Origin: Roseovarius sp. | GTDB taxonomy: Bacteria > Pseudomonadota > Alphaproteobacteria > Rhodobacterales > Rhodobacteraceae | Length of the DNA stretch: 64,000 nucleotides | Assembly (NCBI GenBank): GCA_021775255.1 | Contig: JAJFIA010000004.1 | Location: 1-64,000, forward strand | Reading direction: 5' to 3' | Shown: positions 55,053 to 63,717 of the stretch, in pieces | Layout of the letters: each line of letters opens with the position of its first letter | Numbering within the stretch: the stretch's first letter is position 1 | Made by a program: the position numbers and the translations under genes | Notes under the pieces: model-generated | The model's input: only the letters and a program-made list of their open reading frames with translations | Databases searched by the model: none | What the model was told of the DNA's origin: nothing

Positions 55053-55122
55053 GTGCCCCGCCTTGTGTCTGGCTTTGGCGCAGCTTAGAAGGCGGGCATT
55101 GTCTGGGCAAGAGGGGGCGCAT

Positions 55123-56385
55123 ATGAATATTCTGATCCTTGGCGGCGGCGGGCGGGAACATGCGCTGGCCTGGGCGGTGATGCAGAACCCAAAATGCGAC
55201 CGGCTGATCGTTGCGCCGGGAAATGCCGGCATTGCGGCGATTGCCGATTGTGCCGATCTCGATATCATGAACGGCGCGGCAGTGGTGGCATTCTCGGAAG
55301 AAAACGCCATTGATTTTGTCATTATCGGCCCCGAGGCGCCTTTGGTGGCCGGTGTGGCCGACCGCCTGCGCGAGGCCGGTATTCTGGTGTTTGGCCCCGG
55401 CGCGGCAGTGGCGCGGCTGGAAGCGTCAAAAAGCTTTACCAAGGACATATGCGATGCGGCGGGCGCGCCGACGGCGGCCTATGGCCATTTCACCGATACT
55501 GAGGCGGCAAAGGATTATGTGCGCGCGCAAGGCGCTCCGATTGTGGTCAAGGCCGATGGTCTGGCCGCTGGCAAAGGTGTGGTTGTGGCCATGACCGGGG
55601 ACGAGGCGCTGACAGCGATTGACGACATGTTTGGCGGTGCATTTGGCGGTGCCGGGGCCGAGGTGGTGATCGAGGAGTTCATGGCAGGCGAAGAGGCCTC
55701 GTATTTCGTGCTTTGTGATGGTGAAACCGCTCTGCCAATGGGAACCGCCCAGGACCACAAGCGCGTGGGCGAAGGCGATACCGGCCCCAATACCGGCGGC
55801 ATGGGGGCCTATTCCCCGGCCCCGGTTCTGACAGATGCGGTTGCCACAAAGGCCCTGGAAGAGATCGTGAAGCCGATACTGGCCGAGATGGCGAAGCGCG
55901 GCACGCCCTATCAGGGGGTGCTTTATGCCGGACTGATGATCAAAGATGGCCAGCCCCGGCTGGTGGAAATAAACGTGCGATTTGGCGATCCGGAATGCCA
56001 GGTGCTGATGCTGCGGCTTGGGGCGCAGGTGCTGGATCTGTTGCTGGCCTGCGCTGAAGGGCGGCTTGAGCGCGCGCAGGTGAACTGGGCGGATGATCAT
56101 GCGATGACGGTTGTGATGGCGGCCAATGGATACCCCGGAGATTACGGTAAAGGCAGCGTGATCAAGGGGTTGGATGCATTACCGGAAGACAGTTTCAATA
56201 TGGTATTCCATGCGGGCACCCGCGAGGTGGAGGGCCGGATCACCGCCTCCGGCGGGCGGGTTTTGAATGTGACGGCGCGGGGGGGGACGTTGCAGGAGGC
56301 CTCTATGCGGGCCTATGCGATGGTGGATCAGATTAATTGGCCTGAAGGGTTTTTTCGCCGGGATATTGGCTGGCGCGCGCTTTGA
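55123..56385 (+). CDS. purD: Phosphoribosylamine-glycine ligase
   Basis: A 420-residue ATP-grasp enzyme, second step of purine synthesis. The N-terminal ILGGGGREHALAWA, the ATP-binding VVKADGLAAGKGVVVA and the metal site RFGDPECQVLM are intact. Length is standard. The start follows GAGGGGGC. The dispersed 3'-end element lies right after its stop. Confidence 0.96.
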   Translation: MNILILGGGGREHALAWAVMQNPKCDRLIVAPGNAGIAAIADCADLDIMNGAAVVAFSEENAIDFVIIGPEAPLVAGVADRLREAGILVFGPGAAVARLEASKSFTKDICDAAGAPTAAYGHFTDTEAAKDYVRAQGAPIVVKADGLAAGKGVVVAMTGDEALTAIDDMFGGAFGGAGAEVVIEEFMAGEEASYFVLCDGETALPMGTAQDHKRVGEGDTGPNTGGMGAYSPAPVLTDAVATKALEEIVKPILAEMAKRGTPYQGVLYAGLMIKDGQPRLVEINVRFGDPECQVLMLRLGAQVLDLLLACAEGRLERAQVNWADDHAMTVVMAANGYPGDYGKGSVIKGLDALPEDSFNMVFHAGTREVEGRITASGGRVLNVTARGGTLQEASMRAYAMVDQINWPEGFFRRDIGWRAL

Positions 56386-56414
56386 TTTCGAATCGCTTCG
56401 CGATCCGACCGGAG

Positions 56415-56465
56415 CGGGGGGCGCTGCCCCCCGCACCCCCCGGAGTATTTGGAGAAAAATGAAAG
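56415..56465 (+). repeat. Dispersed 3'-end element, copy 3, with hairpin
   Basis: CGGGGGGC (56415-56422), loop, GCCCCCCG (56426-56433), then CCGGAGTATTT (56440-56450) and GAAAAATGAAAG (56454-56465). It starts about 30 bases after the purD stop. The stem may end purD transcription; the conserved block after it is shared with copies at 38176 and 16084. Confidence 0.65.
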
Positions 56466-56775
56466 CCAGGGGCAGGTAAGGGCTGCGTTCAGGCTGTCAA
56501 TGGCGCTAAAGGTGCCGATATCCGTTGTCAGGATTGATCGGTTTTTGAGCGTGGCTGCCATGATGCGGCTCCAATCGGCGCTGGCTGTTATTATCTCAAC
56601 TTTGGCCTGGCATCTGCGGATACCGCCGGGAGCTGGATTCACGCCTCAAGGTATCGAAGATACGGCAGAACGGATCACTTCGCGCCGGTCAAGCAGGTTC
56701 AAAGCTTTGCCAGTCGAACTGAGATTTGGGCAATCACTCAACACTAAACGGCTGTTGCTCGTCCGGCAAAGCGAG

Positions 56776-56803
56776 AGGAGCGCAGCACAACTGCCGCGCT
56801 CCT
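56776..56803 (-). terminator. Hairpin after NCS1 permease gene
   Basis: AGGAGCGC (56776-56783) and GCGCTCCT (56796-56803) form an 8-bp stem over 12 bases, 17 bases past the permease stop in the minus sense. The T run is weak (CTCGCTTT). Confidence 0.45.
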
Positions 56804-56819
56804 GGTGTTGTGGTTGTGC

Positions 56820-58196
56820 TCAGTCTGCGAACCGCTGTGCCGACGGTAGATATTTCATCAGCAACCAGTAAGTCACTCCGGCCGGGATCAGGCTGGCATA
56901 CCACGAAATCCCCGAGAAAATCAGCGCAACCACCACGCCGATCACCATCGCAACAATCGCGGCCCAGTTGATACCCTTGTAGGGGCCTTCGGGATCATAG
57001 AGCTTGTCCAGGTCGAGCGTCTGGCGACGCAGGACGAAGTAGTCCACCACAAGGATCGCGAAGATCGGACCGAGGAAGGCGGAGTAGGTCTGGATAAAGA
57101 CCCCCAGGCCGGCGGCGGATTCGTCTTTCACCAACTCCCAGGGGAAGGTGCAGAAGGCAAGCAGGCCGACAAGGATTGCAGATGTCTTGAACTTCAGTTT
57201 GAACACATCCATCAGCGCATAAGCAGGCGGTACCACATTATTCAGAATGTTTGTCGTGACCTGTGCGAAGGCGATAAACAGCAGGGTAACGACCAGCAGC
57301 ACCTTGTTGTCGACAGCGCTGGAGAACACCTTGATCGGATCAACCTCGCCCGTGGCACCCGACACCATCAGACCAATAAGGCCCATGAACAGGGTCGCCG
57401 GAAAGATCGAATTGGCATAGATCACCGCCTGGCGCACCGGACCGACCGTTTTTCGCAGTTCGCGCGAGTAGTCGGACACGTTCAACATCATGGTGCTGTA
57501 GATCCCGAGGAACAGCATCGTCGCGCCCCAGAATGGCGCGCCCCATGTGCCTTCGACATTGACCAGATTGGTCATGATTACGTCGCCATACTTGTTGATG
57601 ACGCTGAAGAACATGTAGATCAGCGACCCGATGATGAAGACCGAACCAATGTTTTCCAGCCACTTGATGCCGTGAAAGCCAAGAACAGAAAGGCCAATCT
57701 GCAGGAACTGGAAACCGATGAAGAAGACGACGATATTATCAAAGCCGAACATCGTTGCCGAGACCAGGTTCAGCGCCCCCGCACCGATCCAGCTTTGGAA
57801 GCCAAACCAGACGATCGCCGGAACCGAGCGAACCAGAGCGGGAATGCGTGTTCCGGTGAAACCGAAGGCAGAGCGCGCCTGGACCATGAACGGAATGCCG
57901 TATTTGTGCCCCGCCTGCCCGTTGATCATCAACGCGAGGCCAATCACGCTGCAGCCGATGGCGATAGCAATGAAGACCTGCAGCAGGTTCAGGGTGCCGA
58001 CAAGGCCGGAGCCGACAGTGAATGTGCCGATCGAAACGCATCCTCCCAGCCAGGCGAAGAGATAGGATATCGGATCCATGATTCTTGTTTTCTGGGGCGC
58101 AAGGCTTTCCTCGCCAATCGCCTTGTGATCAAGCGTCTCCACATGGGGCGTCTCATATTCCGGGCTCATTGTCATTTTCTGTCCTCCCTTTGTCAT
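56820..58196 (-). CDS. NCS1-family permease, probably for hydantoin or allantoin
   Basis: A 458-residue membrane protein with 12 helices of the nucleobase-cation-symporter-1 family (Mhp1, allantoin, cytosine carriers). Family motifs: NGQAGHKYGIPFMVQARSAF near residue 80 and the VDYFVLRR end of helix 10. Three in-frame starts exist (58196, 58175, 58169) because the Shine-Dalgarno plus ATG was copied in a 21-bp tandem repeat; the 58175 start gives MTMSPEYE and may be the original. A hydantoin-racemase-like gene lies 20 bases upstream on the same strand, so a hydantoin or related ureide is the likely cargo. Confidence 0.87.
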   Translation of the reverse strand: MTKGGQKMTMSPEYETPHVETLDHKAIGEESLAPQKTRIMDPISYLFAWLGGCVSIGTFTVGSGLVGTLNLLQVFIAIAIGCSVIGLALMINGQAGHKYGIPFMVQARSAFGFTGTRIPALVRSVPAIVWFGFQSWIGAGALNLVSATMFGFDNIVVFFIGFQFLQIGLSVLGFHGIKWLENIGSVFIIGSLIYMFFSVINKYGDVIMTNLVNVEGTWGAPFWGATMLFLGIYSTMMLNVSDYSRELRKTVGPVRQAVIYANSIFPATLFMGLIGLMVSGATGEVDPIKVFSSAVDNKVLLVVTLLFIAFAQVTTNILNNVVPPAYALMDVFKLKFKTSAILVGLLAFCTFPWELVKDESAAGLGVFIQTYSAFLGPIFAILVVDYFVLRRQTLDLDKLYDPEGPYKGINWAAIVAMVIGVVVALIFSGISWYASLIPAGVTYWLLMKYLPSAQRFAD

Positions 58197-58211
58197 TTTC
58201 TGTCCTCCCTT
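58170..58211. repeat. 21-bp tandem duplication of RBS and start codon
   Basis: Units 58170-58190 and 58191-58211 are identical. Each carries, on the minus strand, GGGAGG and an ATG 7 bases later. Being 21 bases long, the copy keeps the reading frame, so the permease has two equally equipped start sites. Confidence 0.92.
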
Positions 58212-58216
58212 TGAAA

Positions 58217-58915
58217 TCATGCAGCAATCGGTGCAGCGTAGGCGCACACCTTGCTGGTTCTCAGACCGCAGCCAATCAGGGCCTCGATCATTCGTGTTGC
58301 GACCGTCACGCCATCGATGACCGGCACGCCGGTTTCCTGTGTCAGCCATCCGGTCAGATCGGCCATGCCCGCACAGCCCAGCACCACCGCCTCGCAGTGA
58401 TCCTCACGGACGGCCTTCAAGATCTCATCGCGCACCTTCTCGCGCGCCCCGGATCCTTCCTGCTCCAGCGCCAGCACCGGGATCTCAGCCGAGCGGACCC
58501 GCCTGCACTGATGGCTCAAGCCGTAACCGTGAACGAGATGCTCGATCACCGGCACCGATCGCGGCAATGTCGTCACGACCGAGAACGATGTAGAAATCAT
58601 GCTGGCGGCCTTCACAGCGGCCTCGCAGATACCCAGCACCGGCCCTGAAAACACCTCGCGGCAGGCACCAATTCCGGGGTCGTCGAAACAGGCAACGACC
58701 ACTCCGTCCACACCTTCGGCTTCAGCCTGTTTCAACCGCACGATCAACCCCGGCACCGACAAGGCTTCGTCGTGATGTCCCTGAATGCTGGCGGGTGCAT
58801 CATGGCCGGTGGCTGCGATGATTGTCGTCCTTTCGCTGACGACCTGTTGCGCGCTTTTTACGATCTTGTCGGTCATTGACACCGTGGAATTCGGATTCAT
58901 TACAAGAATTTTCAT
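58217..58915 (-). CDS. Asp/Glu/hydantoin racemase family protein
   Basis: A 232-residue protein of the aspartate/glutamate/hydantoin racemase family. It begins MKILVMNPNSTVSMTDKIVK, typical of HyuE-like racemases, and has the two catalytic cysteines in VVACFDDPG (near residue 68) and VLGCAGMADLTG (near 180). It would interconvert D and L forms of 5-substituted hydantoins or allantoin. Start ATG 58915 excludes 12 leader residues. It precedes the NCS1 permease and diverges from a GntR regulator; no hydantoinase or carbamoylase gene is in the window. Confidence 0.85.
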   Translation of the reverse strand: MKILVMNPNSTVSMTDKIVKSAQQVVSERTTIIAATGHDAPASIQGHHDEALSVPGLIVRLKQAEAEGVDGVVVACFDDPGIGACREVFSGPVLGICEAAVKAASMISTSFSVVTTLPRSVPVIEHLVHGYGLSHQCRRVRSAEIPVLALEQEGSGAREKVRDEILKAVREDHCEAVVLGCAGMADLTGWLTQETGVPVIDGVTVATRMIEALIGCGLRTSKVCAYAAPIAA

Positions 58916-58927
58916 AGGACTCCCCAT

Positions 58928-58966
58928 ATTGTCATCAAGTATTGTTAACAATTATTGTTATCAAGT
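58928..58966. promoter_or_regulatory. Operator-like array between racemase and GntR genes
   Basis: ATTGTCATCAAGT (58928-58940) and ATTGTTATCAAGT (58954-58966) are direct repeats differing at one base, 26 bases apart. Between them is the perfect palindrome ATTGTTAACAAT (58941-58952). The neighbouring GntR protein is the natural candidate to bind. Confidence 0.55.
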
Positions 58967-59026
58967 CAACAAAAAATATGTTACCAATATATTGCGCATG
59001 AACCCGGCCTCGCCTAAAGTCGCGAC

Positions 59027-59734
59027 ATGAGTGATGTTTCCCATGAAAATCCGAAGGATAGCGCCGCTCGCGCACCTGAAGACGCGATAACACAGTCAAT
59101 ACTTACTGCTGTTTCCGAGCAGCGGCTGCCTGCAGGCAGCAAGTTGGGAGAACAGCAGTTAAGTGATCTGTTTAAATGCAATCGCGCCAATGTACGCCGC
59201 GCACTTACTGCATTAGCCGCACAGCATGTTGTCGAACTGCGCCCGAATCGCGGTGCATTCATCGTCACCCCTTCACCGGAAGAGGCGCGCGAGGTCTTTG
59301 AAGCTCGCCGCACTATCGAGCGTACGCTTGCCCGCAATGTCGTCGCGCGCGCCAGTGCCGAAGACATCGCCTATATGCGCAACAACATTGTCCAAGAGGC
59401 ACAAGCCCGCGCAGATAATGATAAGCCGCGGGAGCTGCGCCTGTCCCGCATGTTTCACATGCAGCTCGCCAAGATTTCCGGCAATCGGGTTCTGGAACGA
59501 TTCCTGGCCGAGCTGACATTGCGAACCACGCTCATTCTGGGACTCTACAACGCCGCTGGTACATCGGGCTGCGCCGAAGATGAACATGACCGTATTGTCG
59601 ACCAGATTGAATCAGGTGACTCTGACCGGCTGGTCAGCTTGATTGACGCACATCTAAGACATCTCGAAGCCGGACTCGATTTCCGACGCACCCGAAACCG
59701 CAATCTTACGCTGGCTGAACAACTGGCTATCTGA
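59027..59734 (+). CDS. GntR-family regulator (FCD type)
   Basis: A 235-residue regulator: winged helix-turn-helix at residues 18-85 (RLPAGSKLGEQQLSDLFKCN, then RRALTALAAQHVVELRPNRG) and an FCD domain with the usual metal-binding pattern (HMQLAKISGN, DEHDRIVDQIESGD and DAHLRHLE). It is divergent from the racemase/permease pair and should control uptake of their substrate. Codon choice looks less GC-biased than in most of the window, which fits transfer of the whole cassette. Confidence 0.87.
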   Translation: MSDVSHENPKDSAARAPEDAITQSILTAVSEQRLPAGSKLGEQQLSDLFKCNRANVRRALTALAAQHVVELRPNRGAFIVTPSPEEAREVFEARRTIERTLARNVVARASAEDIAYMRNNIVQEAQARADNDKPRELRLSRMFHMQLAKISGNRVLERFLAELTLRTTLILGLYNAAGTSGCAEDEHDRIVDQIESGDSDRLVSLIDAHLRHLEAGLDFRRTRNRNLTLAEQLAI

Positions 59735-59849
59735 GTCTTTGAGGATGCGGCGAAGATCGCCTGCTATAGCGCTTCGCGAAAAACCAGAATCACGGGTTTA
59801 TTGCAAATCGCGTCTATATCTTGCCGCCATTCGCCGTGCCAGCGAGGCA

Positions 59850-60206
<357 letters not shown>

Positions 60207-60366
60207 TTACTAGCCAAGCCACGTCAGCGATGCCAGCACGTTTTACGGGGGGATAGGGAAAAAGATGGGCCCTGTTATTGCCCAAACCTGCCCAGATAAA
60301 TTAACTGGAACCTGCCCGCGCAGAATGCAACTATAGCCAGATAATAAATCTGGGAGGATATGAACC

Positions 60367-61341
60367 ATGAACAAGTTAACCGGAATACTGGCCACAGCGG
60401 CGATTTCCATTGGTCTGACGACAAGCGTTCAGGCTGAAAACTGGGATATGCCGACGCCCTATTCGGATGCGGTGTTCCACACAGCCAATATCATCGAATT
60501 TGCGTCCGACGTAAAAGCCACCACCGGTGGCGCGCTCGAAATTACCGTGCATTCCGCCGGGTCTTTGTTCAAACACGGGGATATCAAGAACGCCGTGCGC
60601 AGCCGTCAGGTGCCGATTGGCGAGTTTTTCCTCTCTCGACTGTCAAACGAGGATGCCGCCTTTGGCCTTGACAGCCAGCCGTTTCTGGCCACCTCCTATG
60701 AAGATGCCGCGCGGCTCTGGGAGGCGCAAAAACCGGTGATAACCGAGCTTCTGGCGGCGCAAAACCTGATGCCATTATTTGCCGTGCCGTGGCCGACACA
60801 GGGGCTTTATACCAAGAAGGAAATCAAAACGGTTGACGATCTTTCCGGGCTGAAATTCCGCGCCTATAACGCCGCCCTGGAATCCTTTGCCACCCTGGCC
60901 GGGGCCGCGCCGACGCAGGTGGAGGCACCTGATATTCCACAGGCATTTGCCACCGGGCAGGTTGAGGCGATGATCACCTCGCCCTCCACCGGTGCCAGTT
61001 CAAAGGCCTGGGATTTCCTCAGCCACTACACCCCGATCAATGCCTGGGTGCCGAAAAACATCGTGGTGGTGAACAAACAGATGTTTGACGCGCTGGACCC
61101 CGAAGTTCAGGCCGGCATTCTTGCCTCAGCGGCCATAGCAGAGCAACGCGGCTGGGAGATGAGCAAAGCCGAAGCCGAGGCCAAGACCAAGGTGATGCAG
61201 GACAATGGCATCACAGTGGTTGAACCAAGCGCCGAGCTACTGGCCGGGCTCAAGGCCATTGGTGATAAGATGCTCGCCGATCTGCAAGCCACCGCCAGCC
61301 TTGAGACCAAGGCGATCATCGACGATTACAACGCCAATTAA
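60367..61341 (+). CDS. TRAP transporter substrate-binding protein
   Basis: A 324-residue periplasmic binding protein with a signal peptide (residues 1-23, NKLTGILATAAISIGLTTSV). The ligand-arginine region GLKFRAYNAALESFATLAGA is present near residue 160. It differs strongly from the DctP at 18355, so the ligand is probably another organic acid, such as a 2-oxo or sugar acid. The start is preceded by GGGAGG. It leads a TRAP operon with both permeases downstream. Confidence 0.92.
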   Translation: MNKLTGILATAAISIGLTTSVQAENWDMPTPYSDAVFHTANIIEFASDVKATTGGALEITVHSAGSLFKHGDIKNAVRSRQVPIGEFFLSRLSNEDAAFGLDSQPFLATSYEDAARLWEAQKPVITELLAAQNLMPLFAVPWPTQGLYTKKEIKTVDDLSGLKFRAYNAALESFATLAGAAPTQVEAPDIPQAFATGQVEAMITSPSTGASSKAWDFLSHYTPINAWVPKNIVVVNKQMFDALDPEVQAGILASAAIAEQRGWEMSKAEAEAKTKVMQDNGITVVEPSAELLAGLKAIGDKMLADLQATASLETKAIIDDYNAN

Positions 61342-61400
61342 GCCGCAAAACAGGCAGGTCGGGGGAAACCCGGCCCGCCACCTTATTGGGGGCCCTCCAT

Positions 61401-61925
61401 ATGCGTATTTTCCTCGACAGGTTGTACACATTGAGCGGTGCGGTTGCCGCCGGGTTTATCGTGCTGATCTGCGTGGTCACGTCGGCGCAGGTTCTGCTTA
61501 ATCTGATCGCCAAGGTTTTCGGCGCGAATTACAGCTATACCATCCCGTCCTACGCCGATTTCGCCGGGTTTTTCCTCGCCTCCGCCTCATTTCTGGCACT
61601 GGCTTATACGCTGACACGCGGCGGGCATATCCGGGTGACACTGTTGTTACAGGCATTCAATCCAAAACTTAGGCTGGCCTCCGAGCTTTTCAGCCTGATA
61701 TTTGCAGCCCTTATTTGCGGTTTTGCCACCTATTACATGATCCGGCTCAATATCGAATCCTATGGCTTTGGCGATAAATCCTTCGGGATCATTGCCATCC
61801 CGTTATGGATCCCCCAACTGGCGCTTTGCACCGGGCTTGGCATCCTGACCATCGCCCTGGTTGATCTCATCTGGCAAACCGCGCACGCGGGGGGCCCGGT
61901 GCTGAAAAATTCCGAAAGTGAATAG
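61401..61925 (+). CDS. TRAP transporter small permease
   Basis: A 174-residue protein with four membrane helices (LSGAVAAGFIVLICVVTSAQ; FAGFFLASASFLALAY; LFSLIFAALICGFATYYMI; LALCTGLGILTIALVDLI), the compact form of the DctQ family. I use ATG 61401; a TTG at 61386 opens the frame but is less likely. It abuts the large permease gene without spacing (TAG then ATG). Confidence 0.9.
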   Translation: MRIFLDRLYTLSGAVAAGFIVLICVVTSAQVLLNLIAKVFGANYSYTIPSYADFAGFFLASASFLALAYTLTRGGHIRVTLLLQAFNPKLRLASELFSLIFAALICGFATYYMIRLNIESYGFGDKSFGIIAIPLWIPQLALCTGLGILTIALVDLIWQTAHAGGPVLKNSESE

Positions 61926-63227
61926 ATGTCTGATCCGGTAATAATGCTCAGCCTTCTGCTGGTCCTTCTGGGGCTTCTGAGCCTCGGCGTCTGGGTCGCG
62001 GTTGCGCTGATGTCGGTGGGCATTTTTGCCATGACATTCTTTTCCTCCGCCCCCGTCGGCCAAGTGCTGGCCACAACCATCTGGGGCCAAAGCCATTCCT
62101 GGGCGCTGGCGGCGTTGCCTTTGTTTATCCTGATGGGCGAGATTCTTCTGCGCAGCCGGTTGTCCGAGGACATGTTCAAAGGCCTCAGCCCCTGGCTGGG
62201 CCGTTTGCCCGGCCGGTTGCTGCATGTCAACATTCTGGGCTGTGCGATCTTTGCCGCCGTCTCAGGCTCTTCCGCGGCCACCGCCGCCACCATCGGCAAG
62301 ATGTCGGTGCCCGAACTGAATGAGCGCGGATACCCTGAGCGACTGGTGATCGGCACCCTTGCGGGTTCGGCCACGCTTGGCCTGCTGATCCCGCCGTCGA
62401 TCATTTTGATCGTCTACGGCGTGGCCACGGATCAATCCATCGCCCGGCTGTTCATCGCCGGGGTTTTGCCGGGGCTGATGCTGGTGGGGATGTTTGGCGG
62501 CTATGTCATACTGCGCGCGCTGATGAACCCCGCCCTGATCCCGCATGAGGACGCGCAGTTTACCCTGTTGCAAAAAATCAAAGCCTCGCGGCGTCTGATC
62601 CCGATCATCGCCCTGATTGCCGCGGTCATCGGCTCGATCTATACCGGCATCGCCTCGCCCACCGATGCCGCTGCATTGGGCGTGGTCTTTTCGATGATCC
62701 TCGCGTGGCTTTCCGGCACGTTCAGCCGCAAAATGCTGATTGAGGCCATCATGGGGGCCACCGTCACCTCGGCGATGATCGCCTTCATCCTAGCGGGGGC
62801 GGCATTTCTGACCGTCTCCATGGGCTTCACCGGCCTGCCGCGCAATCTGGCGGCATGGATCGGCTCGCTGGGCCTCACGCCTTTGGCCCTGCTCGCGGCC
62901 CTCACGGTGTTTTTCATCCTGCTGGGGTGCTTTCTCGATGGCATATCGGTGGTGGTGCTGACCACCTCGATCATCATGCCGATGATCACAAGTGCGGGCA
63001 TTGATCCCTTGTGGTTCGGCATCTATCTGGTGATCGTGGTCGAGATGTCGCAGATCACCCCGCCGGTGGGCTTCAACCTTTTTGTCATTCAGGGGCTTAC
63101 CGGCATCAACATCCTGTCAATCGCGCGTGCCGCCCTGCCGTTCTTTCTGTTGCTGCTTATAGCCGTGGGCCTGATCATTGCCTGGCCACAGATCGTAACC
63201 TACCTGCCGGGCCTGATGAACCGCTAG
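61926..63227 (+). CDS. TRAP transporter large permease
   Basis: A 433-residue membrane protein of the DctM family with about 12 helices. Signatures include FAAVSGSSAATAATIGKMSV, GTLAGSATLGLLIPPSIILI and the C-terminal MSQITPPVGFNLFVIQGLTG. It couples ion flow to uptake of the ligand brought by the binding protein at 60367. Length is standard, without the loop seen in dctM at 16142. Confidence 0.93.
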   Translation: MSDPVIMLSLLLVLLGLLSLGVWVAVALMSVGIFAMTFFSSAPVGQVLATTIWGQSHSWALAALPLFILMGEILLRSRLSEDMFKGLSPWLGRLPGRLLHVNILGCAIFAAVSGSSAATAATIGKMSVPELNERGYPERLVIGTLAGSATLGLLIPPSIILIVYGVATDQSIARLFIAGVLPGLMLVGMFGGYVILRALMNPALIPHEDAQFTLLQKIKASRRLIPIIALIAAVIGSIYTGIASPTDAAALGVVFSMILAWLSGTFSRKMLIEAIMGATVTSAMIAFILAGAAFLTVSMGFTGLPRNLAAWIGSLGLTPLALLAALTVFFILLGCFLDGISVVVLTTSIIMPMITSAGIDPLWFGIYLVIVVEMSQITPPVGFNLFVIQGLTGINILSIARAALPFFLLLLIAVGLIIAWPQIVTYLPGLMNR

Positions 63228-63270
63228 GCAGACCGCCGCAACATCCCAGATCCTGACGCATCATTCAGAA

Positions 63271-63291
63271 CGTAGGGTGGGTGAAACCCAC
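63271..63291. repeat. Copy of the GTAGGGTGGGT repeat
   Basis: CGTAGGGTGGGTGAAACCC(AC) repeats, in inverse orientation, the hairpin at 53581-53604. It lies 44 bases after the TRAP large permease. Together these are two copies of a common interspersed bacterial hairpin. Confidence 0.55.
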
Positions 63292-63393
63292 GCGCTGCTA
63301 GACTTTGCCGGGACAGAATTTACCGGACTGCTCCAAAAATAGGTCAGTTTCCCTTATGCATTTGCTGCATAGCGGCATTGCCCAAACTGCGTG

Positions 63394-63419
63394 TTGTGCA
63401 GGCACGCCACAGGTATATC
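63394..63419 (+). promoter_or_regulatory. Possible stress promoter of the DUF1127/sRNA unit
   Basis: TTGTGC (63394-63399), 14 bases, TATATC (63414-63419), about 72 bases before the DUF1127 start. In Rhodobacter sphaeroides the equivalent unit is read by RpoHI/RpoHII, which use short spacers and a TTG -35. Assignment to a given sigma factor is a guess. Confidence 0.35.
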
Positions 63420-63490
63420 TAAGGCTCAAGAAACGAGACAATTTTAACCACTGACAAAATGCCAGTGCCCAACTGAAAAAGGAGCCGATC

Positions 63491-63706
63491 ATGGCATTCG
63501 CAACCAAAACACTTCCCGCCACATCCGGCTTGGCCGTTGATTTCAGCGCCGCAATCTTTCACGCATTTCAACGCCTGCAAGACCGCCGCGCTTACCGTCA
63601 GACAGTCCGTGAACTGGCTAATCTGTCGCAGCATGAGCTGAATGATCTGGGCATGAACCGCACAACCATCCGGTCCGAAGCCCGCAAAGCCGTTTACGGC
63701 AACTAA
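63491..63706 (+). CDS. DUF1127 small protein (CcaF1-like)
   Basis: A 71-residue protein whose C-terminal half is a DUF1127 domain: RRAYRQTVRELANLSQHELNDLGMNRTTI, written here in two parts around residue 48, an arginine-rich helix pair. The start has AAGGAG 6 bases upstream. In Rhodobacter sphaeroides a DUF1127 protein (CcaF1) is encoded just ahead of the CcsR1-4 small RNAs and acts as an RNA-binding factor in their maturation. Here too hairpins with CTCCTCCC loops follow, which supports the same role. Confidence 0.85.
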   Translation: MAFATKTLPATSGLAVDFSAAIFHAFQRLQDRRAYRQTVRELANLSQHELNDLGMNRTTIRSEARKAVYGN

Positions 63707-63717
63707 ACCAAAGAAAT

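Larger units (their letters stand above)
56386..56819. other. Intergenic stretch between purD and NCS1 permease gene
   Basis: A 434-base gap between two convergent stops. The first 80 bases hold a hairpin and the dispersed 3'-end element; the last 50 hold a second hairpin (56776-56803). The 300 bases between show no gene I can support, though they may be decayed coding DNA, since composition shifts from that of purD towards that of the hydantoin cassette. Confidence 0.5.

Noticed and set aside
56328-56642. Minus-strand frame of 104 codons overlapping the purD 3' end
   Set aside because: Overlaps purD and the dispersed element, no clear ribosome site, no recognisable domain. It could be decayed coding DNA but I cannot support it.
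59766-59790. AGCGCTTCGCGA as a further copy of the GCGTTTCGC repeat
   Set aside because: Only one arm is similar and no matching right arm was found nearby.
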